Source: a virus
Length of the DNA: 24,392 bases
Virus record (IMG/VR): IMGVR_UViG_3300029911_000144
Coordinates: 1-24,392 of that record
Direction: 5' to 3' (one strand)
Made by a program: the position numbers and the translations under genes. The notes beneath the pieces are model-generated. The model was not told the origin of the DNA. It searched no databases and saw nothing but the letters and a program-made list of their open reading frames with translations. This document shows, piece after piece, positions 6,506 to 11,961 of this stretch (position 1 is the first letter of the stretch; the number at the start of each line of letters is the position of its first letter).

Positions 6506-7477
6506 GTGACCCCCTTCGGTATTTTTGGAGTGGCAGTTCTTGCGGTCCTCGTGACCGTGATCCTCGCGCTCACATTCTCGCCGCGACGCAAGCGTCGTCC
6601 CGGCGACGGCGAGATGGTCGATCTCTGGGACGGTTCGCACTTAGACCGCTCTGGCCTTCCACGTCCCGGCTTCAACGCCAAGGGCGAGTATATTCCATTC
6701 CCGCCGCCCGCGTACTCCCCCGTCGCGCTCGACAAGATGCGCGATCGTTTCCGGGACGGCGGCCTCGCGCATTCAATCCCGCGTGCGGAGCCCCCGGCCG
6801 CTGCCAATGCCTATCACACGGCGAAGGGTCCGGTGCCGCCGAGCTTCGGCAAGCGCAAGCCCTCGATCTTCCTGACCCCGCGCCAGTTGGAGCGGGTCAA
6901 CATTCAGCGCAAGCTTCAGGGGCGCCAGCCGCTCAACCGGCGGGGCTTCACCAACGCGGTCGCCCATGCGTGGGACCAACATGAGAGCACTCATCCCACG
7001 CGCCAGAGCCAGCCGGTCAATACCGGAGATTGGTTGACGTACCTCATCCTGTACGAATGCCTGTTCGATGACCACTCGACGGGCCGGACCTACGTCGATA
7101 CCGGCCTGACGATCACCCCCGAGGCCCCCTACAACGGGCACGGGGGCGAGTTCGCCGGGGCGGGCGCATCCGGTGACTGGGCGAGCCCGACCGCATCCAC
7201 GGCTGCGGCTGCGGCGGCTATCGCGGCTGACGGGGGCGCGCCGTTCCCCGCCCCGCAATACACCGATGACAATGCGCCTGAGCGCGCCGTCGAGCCGGCC
7301 ATCACCGGGAACGGCTACCACTTCACCGACCCGGCGCCGTCAACTCCGAGCTATACACCGGACCCCGTGCCGTCAACTCCGAGCTATACGCCGGACCCGT
7401 CGCCCAGCTACTCGCCGGACCCGAGCCCGAGCTTCGACAGCGGCAGCTCGTCTTCGGGCGGCGGCGACGGCTCATGA
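6506..7477 (+). CDS. Membrane-anchored protein with Pro/Ser-rich repeat tail, 323 aa
   Basis: GTG 6506, preceded by GGAAAGGAAA. An N-terminal membrane helix (residues about 4-24, 'GIFGVAVLAVLVTVILALTF') is followed by a basic stop-transfer (SPRRKRR), a long Pro-rich soluble region, a conserved-looking middle with 'LTYLILYECLFDDHSTG', an Ala/Gly-rich linker and a tail of 'P-S-T-P-S-Y-T-P-D' repeats ending in Ser/Gly. It is among the longest genes outside the packaging module. A surface or envelope-spanning role fits the layout. Family not recognised. Confidence 0.7.
   Translation: MTPFGIFGVAVLAVLVTVILALTFSPRRKRRPGDGEMVDLWDGSHLDRSGLPRPGFNAKGEYIPFPPPAYSPVALDKMRDRFRDGGLAHSIPRAEPPAAANAYHTAKGPVPPSFGKRKPSIFLTPRQLERVNIQRKLQGRQPLNRRGFTNAVAHAWDQHESTHPTRQSQPVNTGDWLTYLILYECLFDDHSTGRTYVDTGLTITPEAPYNGHGGEFAGAGASGDWASPTASTAAAAAAIAADGGAPFPAPQYTDDNAPERAVEPAITGNGYHFTDPAPSTPSYTPDPVPSTPSYTPDPSPSYSPDPSPSFDSGSSSSGGGDGS
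7331..7396 (+). repeat. 33-bp tandem repeat, two copies, in coding sequence
   Basis: Two in-frame units of 33 bases encode P-x-P-S-T-P-S-Y-T-P-D twice; two further shortened units (P-S-P-S-Y-S-P-D and P-S-P-S-F-D) follow to about 7440. Copies differ by only a few bases, so the expansion is recent. Confidence 0.8.
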
Positions 7478-7680
7478 GATGCCTCGACGCGAGCGATCGT
7501 GAAAAACTGCTTGACCTCATCGTGGAGGCCAAGTTAGTAGAGATCACCTACGCTCGCGTCGAAGACGGCTCGATCTATTGCACCATTCAACGAAGGAAGA
7601 ACCCCCATGGCGACCTCAGCCGAACAACTGATCCTGCGCGGATTGAACCTCGTGATCCGGGCGAGCTTTTCACCGAATGA
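7474..7680 (+). CDS. Small hypothetical protein, 68 aa
   Basis: ATGA overlap with the upstream gene. The N-terminal 45 residues ('DASDREKLLDLIVEAKLVEI' then 'ITYARVEDGSIYCTIQRR') look like a helix and beta hairpin; the last 25 residues are unstructured and share bases 7607-7680 with the next gene in another frame. The long overlap means the C-terminus is constrained by the neighbour, or one of the two frames is not used. Confidence 0.5.
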   Translation: MRCLDASDREKLLDLIVEAKLVEITYARVEDGSIYCTIQRRKNPHGDLSRTTDPARIEPRDPGELFTE

Positions 7681-7828
7681 TCCCGCTGGGCAGGCGAAGC
7701 ACTTCGCCGCGCTGACGCAGGACATCGGACCGTGGTTCAAGGACTACGCCGAAGAGATTGCGAAGCCCGCAGTCGATTGGAGTGTTGATTTCCAGAAGGC
7801 GACCGAAGACGGCGACCTGCAACAGTGA
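7607..7828 (+). CDS. Small helical protein, 73 aa
   Basis: AAGGAAG lies about 8 bases before ATG 7607, a better ribosome site than the average here. The protein is helical, amphipathic and acidic at the end ('AKHFAALTQDIGPWFKDYAE'). It overlaps the preceding frame by 74 bases and the next start by 4 (GTGA). Family not recognised. Confidence 0.65.
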   Translation: MATSAEQLILRGLNLVIRASFSPNDPAGQAKHFAALTQDIGPWFKDYAEEIAKPAVDWSVDFQKATEDGDLQQ

Positions 7829-8043
7829 ACCCCTACAGGGTCACATGGGCGATCGAGCACACGCCTGACGGCTCCTATGTCGTCGAGCGCGAGACCGATC
7901 GCCCCGTGACCGTCTACGGCCCAATGCCCGCTGCTCTCGTGACCGCGTTCATTCGCGATCGGGAAGCAGTGATCCGAGAAGTTTTTCAGGCGCATCTTAA
8001 CAGGAGTTTCCTTCATGGCCAAAACCCGCCGCAAGAAGATTAA
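7825..8043 (+). CDS. Small hypothetical protein, 72 aa
   Basis: GTG 7825 overlaps the preceding stop. The N-terminal half is a beta hairpin-like stretch ('YRVTWAIEHTPDGSYVVERE'), the middle a helix 'ALVTAFIRDREAVIREVFQA'. The last 29 bases overlap the next gene. Soluble, no recognised motif. Confidence 0.55.
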   Translation: MNPYRVTWAIEHTPDGSYVVERETDRPVTVYGPMPAALVTAFIRDREAVIREVFQAHLNRSFLHGQNPPQED

Positions 8044-8425
8044 CAAGTCCCCCAGCCGTCCGTATCGCAACGCCAAGGCGTTCATCGCCGACAGGGGCGA
8101 CATGATCACCACGGCCGGCGTGCGCGGACGCACCAAGGTCGTGCGCGTGCGCGACGAAAACGACAAGCGCGTCACGTCGGTTCGGTCCGTCATGGTCGTG
8201 CCGCAAGTCGCGGCGAAGACCGGGAGAGCCCGCGACGCCGAGGGAGCCCCGACCAACAAGCCCCGGGGCATCTTCGTGGGGCGCCGGTACACTGGCATCG
8301 CGCGCAGCAAGGTCTACCCGACGCACGGCGCGAAGCGCGGCGGCGTGGCACCCAAGCCCGCCGGGCTCATGGCGCGGGCTGCCAAGGCGGTCAAGCGCGT
8401 GGTCGTCCGGGACGGAGCCAAGTGA
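8015..8425 (+). CDS. Very basic protein, 136 aa
   Basis: AGGAG precedes ATG 8015. Lys and Arg make up roughly a quarter of the residues, spread along the chain, starting 'MAKTRRKKINKSPSRPYRN' and ending 'ARAAKAVKRVVVRDGAK'. It has no Cys and no membrane segment. The composition suggests binding to nucleic acid or to a polyanionic surface. A central segment 'GIFVGRRYTGIARSKVYPTH' may be the folded part. Family not recognised. Confidence 0.65.
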   Translation: MAKTRRKKINKSPSRPYRNAKAFIADRGDMITTAGVRGRTKVVRVRDENDKRVTSVRSVMVVPQVAAKTGRARDAEGAPTNKPRGIFVGRRYTGIARSKVYPTHGAKRGGVAPKPAGLMARAAKAVKRVVVRDGAK

Positions 8426-8700
8426 TGCAGACGGCTATCGAAACCGAGTACCAGCGCCATCGCATCATTGGCGTCGCTGACGCGATCCGTGGGCTACAGG
8501 CGTGTGGCGACGAGCGCCGCGCAATCCAGTTGCTCATTCTGAGATTTCCCGAGGCCGCGCGGTACGTGCCGATTGGCAGCCGCATCGGCGAGCCGAGGCT
8601 GACGCCGCGAGCCGCGATCTCATATCGCGAGGGCACGGTCCACTACTGGCGCCCCGGCAATGATGGATACGCGGACAGCACATGGTTGGTACCGCAATGA
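8425..8700 (+). CDS. Hypothetical protein, 91 aa
   Basis: The ATG at 8425 shares one base with the upstream stop (TGATG) and has GGAG seven bases before it; GTG 8422 would be too close. The N-terminal 45 residues are helical ('YQRHRIIGVADAIRGLQACG', 'RRAIQLLILRFPEA'), the rest beta-like. Soluble. Overlaps the next gene by 4 bases. Family not recognised. Confidence 0.65.
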   Translation: MQTAIETEYQRHRIIGVADAIRGLQACGDERRAIQLLILRFPEAARYVPIGSRIGEPRLTPRAAISYREGTVHYWRPGNDGYADSTWLVPQ

Positions 8701-8981
8701 ATAGCGTTGACGCGAAGGGCAAGCCCCTCAAGATCGGCGACGAAGTCTATTGCTTCATCAAGGGCCATGGCAGCGAAGGGTGTTTTGGTTTCATCATCGG
8801 CGTGATGAGCTACGCGACAGATGCGGATGACGAGGTTGTCTGCATCGCATCGGAGCAATACTCCGGCATGCCAGTGAACACCGCGCATCTCCAGCGCACG
8901 GGCGAGCACCGTCCGGACGTGGCGCGAGCGCGGCGCGAGCAGTATCTCATGCAAATCCCCGGCGCATTTAAGCCGGAATAG
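8697..8981 (+). CDS. Small protein with SH3-like opening, 94 aa
   Basis: ATGA overlap at 8697. The opening 'GKPLKIGDEVYCFIKGHG' followed by 'FGFIIGV' and 'DEVVCIA' has the spacing of a small SH3-like barrel, with 'NTAHLQRTG' at its end, then a basic helical tail ('RPDVARARREQYLMQ'). Several phage and YodC-like small proteins open this way. No function assigned. Confidence 0.6.
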   Translation: MNSVDAKGKPLKIGDEVYCFIKGHGSEGCFGFIIGVMSYATDADDEVVCIASEQYSGMPVNTAHLQRTGEHRPDVARARREQYLMQIPGAFKPE

Positions 8982-8995
8982 AACGTGGCGAAATT

Positions 8996-9202
8996 ATGAA
9001 AAATGACCCCGCGAGTAGATCAGTGACGGAGCGCGAAGTCCTTATCCGAGTGACCGCCAGTTTGGCCGCTGCGATCTCGATACTGGAGCGCATACCGGGC
9101 GCACCGAAGGCCGTTGCATCGGACAAGATGTTCAAGCAGATGATCGTGGACTATACGCGCTCGCTCAATGCAGCGCGGTCGCTGCTACGCGGAGCGGACT
9201 GA
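8996..9202 (+). CDS. Small helical protein, 68 aa, last gene of the rightward cluster
   Basis: ATG 8996 lies 14 bases after the previous stop and has only a weak ribosome site. The protein is helical ('TEREVLIRVTASLAAAISIL', 'FKQMIVDYTRSLNAARSLL'). It is the last gene before the strand switch, and its final 52 bases overlap the end of the convergent leftward gene, leaving no room for a terminator between them. Confidence 0.6.
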   Translation: MKNDPASRSVTEREVLIRVTASLAAAISILERIPGAPKAVASDKMFKQMIVDYTRSLNAARSLLRGAD

Positions 9203-9321
9203 TCTAATCCGACCCATGCGAGCCCGAGCTGTTGCTCAGCGGTGCGCTTGCGGACGTTCTCGAACGCCGCCCGCTGGAGCCTTGCAAGCTCCAGCGTGAT
9301 CTCTTCGTGGATGTCAAACAT
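9151..9321 (-). CDS. Small helical protein sharing a module with the gene at 17832, 56 aa
   Basis: The start is the ATG complementary to 9319-9321; the stop lies at 9151-9153. Residues 9-41 ('LELARLQRAAFENVRKR', then 'AEQQLGLAWVGLDQ') align with the C-terminal half of the product of 17832-18047 ('LEISRLERRAYENVRRK', 'ASQQLGEAWKGLGQ') with about 20 of 33 identities. This supports the short frame as a real gene. The last 15 residues are unique and lie in the overlap with the convergent gene. It is the last gene of the leftward operon. Function unknown. Confidence 0.65.
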   Translation of the reverse strand: MFDIHEEITLELARLQRAAFENVRKRTAEQQLGLAWVGLDQSAPRSSDRAALSERV

Positions 9322-9325
9322 CGGA

Positions 9326-9523
9326 CTAGGCTTTCCGGTACGAGTTGATGAGGCCGCCGACCGACGCCGCGTAGTACGCGACGTAGTCGCCCTCCGGCTG
9401 TTTCTCCGTGGCGGCGCAGAGCCGGTCGAATTTCCGGTTGGCCTCGTGCCGCGTGCAGTAGACGCTTTCGGTCGAATGCGCGAAGTGATTGCACACGACG
9501 AAGGTGAACATTTCATTTTCCAT
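9326..9523 (-). CDS. Small hypothetical protein, 65 aa
   Basis: Start at 9523 with GGAG seven bases upstream on the minus strand; an inner ATG at 9516 is possible. The chain contains 'VVCNHFAHSTESVYCTRHEA', where C, H, H, C and H could form a zinc site, but the spacing fits no standard finger. A Tyr-rich end ('DYVAYYAASVGGLINSYRKA') follows. It overlaps the upstream gene by 11 bases and lies 4 bases from the next one. Confidence 0.65.
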   Translation of the reverse strand: MENEMFTFVVCNHFAHSTESVYCTRHEANRKFDRLCAATEKQPEGDYVAYYAASVGGLINSYRKA

Positions 9524-9890
9524 TTTGCTTCTCCAGTGCTCTCACGATGGTCATGATCTCGACGGCGCGGCCCTGACAGTTGCCAAGCGTGCGCCGCCAC
9601 TCGATACTATGGTGGGTCAGGTATTTGTCGCCATCATGCACGCTGATGCCGAACCCGGCGTCCGTGCTCTTGACGATGTCGAACTTGATGTTGCCGTGCT
9701 TGGCATGGTATTCGTACATCGGACGCCCGGAGTTATCCGTGCCGTCCTGCTCGCGCGTCCACTCCAGCCCGGCGACGACTTCCCAACTCTTCTTCGGCTT
9801 GCGCCGACAGAGAGCGGGGAAATTGTGTCTATGCACGGCCTCGGCAGACATGCTGCGAAACCGTTTGCCACATCGGCATGACAAGTCCAT
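9513..9890 (-). CDS. Zinc-finger-like protein, 125 aa
   Basis: GGAGGG lies upstream of the start at 9890. The N-terminus 'MDLSCRCGKRFRSMSAEAVH' followed by RHNFPALCRRK gives Cys, Cys, His, His, Cys in a compact stretch, as in a small C2HC-type finger. The rest ('YEYHAKHGNIKFDIVKS', 'GFGISVHDGDKYLTHHSIEW') is beta-rich and ends in a helix 'VEIMTIVRALEKQ'. Family not recognised. A small Zn-finger plus beta domain would suit binding to nucleic acid or to a host protein. Confidence 0.7.
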   Translation of the reverse strand: MDLSCRCGKRFRSMSAEAVHRHNFPALCRRKPKKSWEVVAGLEWTREQDGTDNSGRPMYEYHAKHGNIKFDIVKSTDAGFGISVHDGDKYLTHHSIEWRRTLGNCQGRAVEIMTIVRALEKQNGK

Positions 9891-9893
9891 AGC

Positions 9894-10094
9894 TCAACCC
9901 TCCAGTGACGCTTTGCAGGCGGCCAGCGAGACGAATACTTCGCCGCCGAGCTTGTCGCCCTTGGGGTAGTAGCACCACCCGCCGGTCACAAGGTGGGGGA
10001 CGCGGGCGCCCGTTAAATGCCTGATAGTGCCGACGCGACGGCCGGCGATGAAGACCTTGACTTCGGTGTAGGTCTCATAAGTGATCGTGCTCAT
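9894..10094 (-). CDS. Small hypothetical protein, 66 aa, phage/bacterial YPKG-type
   Basis: GGAG nine bases before the start at 10094. The pattern 'VKVFIAGRRVGTIRH' - 'GWCYYPKGDKLGGEVFVSL' - 'CKASLEG' resembles small phage and bacterial proteins in which 'G-x-x-VG-x-I' and 'Y-x-PKG-x-x-x-GE-x-F' strands are followed by a short helix 'VKxSLEG'. Those proteins have no assigned function. The stop lies 3 bases before the next gene's start, so the operon is tightly packed. Confidence 0.65.
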   Translation of the reverse strand: MSTITYETYTEVKVFIAGRRVGTIRHLTGARVPHLVTGGWCYYPKGDKLGGEVFVSLAACKASLEG

Positions 10095-10105
10095 GGTGTG
10101 CTCCG

Positions 10106-10441
10106 TTAGAAGTTTGCGCTGTCGTCGAACGAGAATGTCCGAACGTCCTGTGTTTCGTCACCATCCGCGAAGATGACAACGTCGCCTTCCGCCACTTCGT
10201 CAACCGCACGGCGGTCCCAGAAGCGATGGATAAAATCGGGTCGGCCCCATGTCTTGATCGCGTTCCAGTAGCGATCGTCCTTGAAGCCGACGAAGTGAAA
10301 CGCACCGCGCTCTTCGTAGGGCGTGCCGCGCGTGACCTTCTGCCAAGCAGCGCGCGTCACGTAGAGCCCGCCATCGGCCCGGCGCTCGACGACGCCGCTG
10401 TCGATCAGGGATTGATGCGGGTCTTCCCCGGGACCGTGCAT
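10106..10441 (-). CDS. Hypothetical protein, 111 aa, first gene of the leftward operon
   Basis: GGAGCTGAGCT precedes the start at 10441. The C-terminal two-thirds ('GAFHFVGFKDDRYWNAIKTW', 'GRPDFIHRFWDRRAVDEVAE', 'GDVVIFADG') is rich in aromatic residues and looks like a compact alpha-beta domain of the kind conserved among phage and plasmid proteins without assigned function. No catalytic motif is clear. It is transcribed from the promoter at 10618-10668 after a leader of about 170 bases that contains the tRNA-like RNA. Confidence 0.65.
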   Translation of the reverse strand: MHGPGEDPHQSLIDSGVVERRADGGLYVTRAAWQKVTRGTPYEERGAFHFVGFKDDRYWNAIKTWGRPDFIHRFWDRRAVDEVAEGDVVIFADGDETQDVRTFSFDDSANF

Positions 10442-10506
10442 AGCTCAGCTCCAGAGTTTGAGGCGGCGCCTGCGATAGCGGGCAACAGAGTTCGCTAGAG
10501 AAACTG

Positions 10507-10607
10507 TGGAGAGGTCGGAGGGTATCGAACCCTCTACGCCTGCGGGGCGTGTCCGATGTAGGCCTTGCATCCGCTTCCCGCGTTCCGGGGATGGGGCCGT
10601 CGATCTC
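10507..10607 (-). ncRNA. tRNA-like RNA, class II shape, in the leader of the leftward operon
   Basis: On the minus strand the T-arm is textbook: GAGGG-TTCGATA-CCCTC (10534-10518), followed by CGACCTC, T and CCA ending at 10507. The 5' strand GAGATCG (10607-10601) pairs with CGACCTC with one A-C mismatch. Between them lie a CCCG/CGGG hairpin in the D-arm position, GATG-CAAGGCCTA-CATC in the anticodon-arm position, and a perfect 5-bp ACGCC/GGCGT variable arm. The length (98 plus CCA), the missing U at position 8, absent D-loop GG and nine-base anticodon loop are not canonical, so it is a degenerate tRNA or a tRNA mimic. No sure anticodon. Confidence 0.45.
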
Positions 10608-10617
10608 TTGTGTCCCC

Positions 10618-10668
10618 AACATACACGCTGCCCCCGGCCGTGCAAGGCAAACCGATGCTTATGGTTTA
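10618..10668 (-). promoter_or_regulatory. Leftward promoter with TWAACC-N9-GGTTTG operator
   Basis: Minus strand: TAAACC-N9-GGTTTG (10668-10648), then -35 TTGCA (10645-10641), 17 bases, -10 TATGTT (10623-10618). The same element arrangement occurs at 10710-10760 and 11414-11464 on the plus strand with identical spacing. Predicted start of transcription near 10611, just before the tRNA-like RNA. Confidence 0.6.
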
Positions 10669-10709
10669 CGAACCGTGAAGACCCTTGCAGAATAGGCGTT
10701 AGCGAAGCG

Positions 10710-10760
10710 TTAACCACGGCGAGCGGTTTGACTTGCGAGCCGCGATGGCATGCGCTACAT
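10710..10760 (+). promoter_or_regulatory. Rightward promoter with TWAACC-N9-GGTTTG operator
   Basis: TTAACC-N9-GGTTTG at 10710-10730, -35 CTTGCG with TTGCG at 10733-10737, 17 bases, -10 CTACAT at 10755-10760. CTACAT matches five of six bases of the alphaproteobacterial CTATAT. It faces away from the leftward promoter and lies 30 bases before the gene at 10790. The intergenic region 10442-10789 holds nothing else I can support besides the tRNA-like RNA and the two promoters. Confidence 0.65.
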
Positions 10761-10789
10761 CGGTGGGTATAAGAGATGGAGCAAAGCAA

Positions 10790-10957
10790 GTGACCTACGA
10801 AGTGAGCATCAAGACCCAATACGCGCAGGCCGATAGCGTCTTTATCGAAGCGGCTACCGCGAAAGACGCGATATCGAAAGCCCGCCGGACCGCTCGTCTT
10901 GAAGGCTGGTTCTGTCTCCGCAATGACGGGCGTGTTACCTACACAGTGGTTAAGTGA
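10790..10957 (+). CDS. Small hypothetical protein, 55 aa
   Basis: GTG 10790 with GGAG eight bases upstream; it is the first gene behind the promoter at 10710-10760, so the start lies about 23 bases from the predicted transcription start. The fold looks like strand-helix-strand: 'TYEVSIKTQYAQADSVFIE', 'ATAKDAISKARRTARLEGW', 'GRVTYTVVK'. The 'A-x-A-x-x-A-x-x-KAR' helix is common in small phage proteins of this shape. No function assigned. Confidence 0.65.
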   Translation: MTYEVSIKTQYAQADSVFIEAATAKDAISKARRTARLEGWFCLRNDGRVTYTVVK

Positions 10958-11163
10958 TGCATTTACGCACCGTCAACAACGTGTTCTCCGCCTCGAAGCT
11001 CCCGATCGAGCTTGTCAAGGGCAAGGACTATCTGTACCTCATCTTCGATGACGGCACGCGCTACGACACGCTGTCCATCATGGTGCCGAGGCTCAACGAT
11101 CTCACGCTCGCGCAGTGGGTCGAAGAGGGAAAACAATTCGCCGCGAAAATGGAAAGCAAATGA
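10957..11163 (+). CDS. Small hypothetical protein, 68 aa
   Basis: TGATG overlap puts the ATG at 10957; GTG 10954 is an alternative. The product begins with beta strands ('KGKDYLYLIFDDGTRYDT', 'SIMVPRLNDL') and ends with a helix 'TLAQWVEEGKQFAAKMESK'. The order of elements suggests a small alpha-beta protein acting on another protein or RNA, without further evidence. It overlaps the next gene by 4 bases. Confidence 0.65.
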   Translation: MHLRTVNNVFSASKLPIELVKGKDYLYLIFDDGTRYDTLSIMVPRLNDLTLAQWVEEGKQFAAKMESK

Positions 11164-11417
11164 GCAAGCGCAAAACGATCCAGATCGCCGACCTCAAGGC
11201 GAAGGCCAACAAGGTCTTCCGCGAAAGCGAAGATGATTATGCGGACGGTCGCCGGCACATCCAGAACTTCGTCGAGAACGTCTTGATGGAGGCCGATCAG
11301 TACAAGGGCTTCGGCTACCTGAGCAAGGACAAGGTCGCCCCGGGCAAGACGTTCGGGATCGAGTTCGTCGGCAATGAGCCTAAGTTTCATGACCATACCC
11401 GGATCGAGTTCTTTTAA
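11160..11417 (+). CDS. Hypothetical protein, 85 aa
   Basis: ATGA overlap at 11160, with GGAAAG upstream. The N-terminal half is helical and charged ('IADLKAKANKVFRESEDDYA', 'RRHIQNFVENVLMEADQYK'); the C-terminal half is beta-like ('GYLSKDKVAPGKTFGIEFVG') and ends in 'FHDHTRIEFF'. Its last 4 bases overlap the operator half-site of the next promoter. Soluble, no family recognised. Confidence 0.65.
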   Translation: MSKRKTIQIADLKAKANKVFRESEDDYADGRRHIQNFVENVLMEADQYKGFGYLSKDKVAPGKTFGIEFVGNEPKFHDHTRIEFF

Positions 11418-11464
11418 CCACGATCAACGGTTTGAATTGACCCGATGTCAGCGAACGGCTACAT
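11414..11464 (+). promoter_or_regulatory. Rightward promoter with TWAACC-N9-GGTTTG operator, third copy
   Basis: TTAACC-N9-GGTTTG at 11414-11434, -35 TTGAC at 11437-11441, 17 bases, -10 CTACAT at 11459-11464. TTGAC-N17-CTACAT is close to the alphaproteobacterial consensus. From the CGG of the operator to CTACAT there are exactly 31 bases, as at 10724-10754. The -10 also lies in an inverted repeat, CCGATGT (11442-11448) with ACATCGG (11461-11467). Confidence 0.7.
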
Positions 11465-11491
11465 CGGGGAATGTCACCGAAAGACGACACC

Positions 11492-11671
11492 ATGACCAAG
11501 AAGTTCAAAGTTCAAAAGTGCGTGGCCCTCGCCGGCAAACTGCCGAGCGGCGTTCGGGTCGGGCGCGTCTGGGAGACGATCGGCACCTATGGGCGCCGGG
11601 CCGTTGCCGAGCGCGTAGCGCAGAACCTTCGGCAGGACTTGCACGACAACGAAGTGAGGATTTCACAATGA
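11492..11671 (+). CDS. Small basic protein, 59 aa
   Basis: ATG 11492 is preferred; ATG 11471 in the same frame would fall on the predicted transcription start and be leaderless. The chain is basic and mixed: 'KKFKVQKCVALAGKLPSGVR', 'GRVWETIGTYGRRAVAERVA', with a terminal helix 'QNLRQDLHDNEVR'. The strand-strand-helix order could form a small nucleic-acid-binding fold. It overlaps the next gene by 4 bases. Family not recognised. Confidence 0.6.
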   Translation: MTKKFKVQKCVALAGKLPSGVRVGRVWETIGTYGRRAVAERVAQNLRQDLHDNEVRISQ

Positions 11672-11961
11672 AACGTATCTTGCTCGCCGCTGTCGCGGCG
11701 ACTGCACTGTCCGCTTCGGCGTCTGCCGGGGGGTTGCAGTTCAACTGCCGGTCCACGAGCTACTACGGCACCTACAACGGTGGCTGCTCGCTTGAGGACA
11801 TCAAGGACCCGAAGAAGCTGACTGAGGAAGAGATCGCTGCGCTCAAGGTCGAAGACGACAAGTGGCTGGCGTTCTGCAAGCCGGTCAGGCAGCCCGACGA
11901 TGAAGGTGTCATCCGTTTGCGCTACGCGCACAAGGGATGTGAATTTGGCAGGAGCGAGTGA
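11668..11961 (+). CDS. Secreted or periplasmic small protein, 97 aa
   Basis: GAGGA lies upstream of ATG 11668. A Sec signal peptide is clear: 'MKRILLAAVAATALSASASA' followed by Gly-Gly, with a likely signal peptidase I site after ASA (about residue 20). The mature part, about 77 aa, has four Cys residues ('NCRSTSYYG', 'GCSLEDI', 'AFCKPVRQ', 'KGCEFG'), which could form two disulfides in the periplasm. Export of a small disulfide-rich protein from a phage early-type operon suggests action on the envelope, such as exclusion of other phages. Inference only. Confidence 0.7.
   Translation: MKRILLAAVAATALSASASAGGLQFNCRSTSYYGTYNGGCSLEDIKDPKKLTEEEIAALKVEDDKWLAFCKPVRQPDDEGVIRLRYAHKGCEFGRSE

Noticed and set aside
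10506-10772. Rightward frame of 88 codons starting 'MERSEGIEPSTPAG'
   Set aside because: The 'GIEPSTP' peptide is the well-known false translation of the antisense strand of a tRNA T-arm; the frame also crosses three promoter elements and has no ribosome site.
10442-10789. Integrase or attachment-site system near the tRNA-like element
   Set aside because: No integrase gene is seen in the window and no second copy of the tRNA 3' sequence; the attachment-site idea is only mentioned as an alternative.
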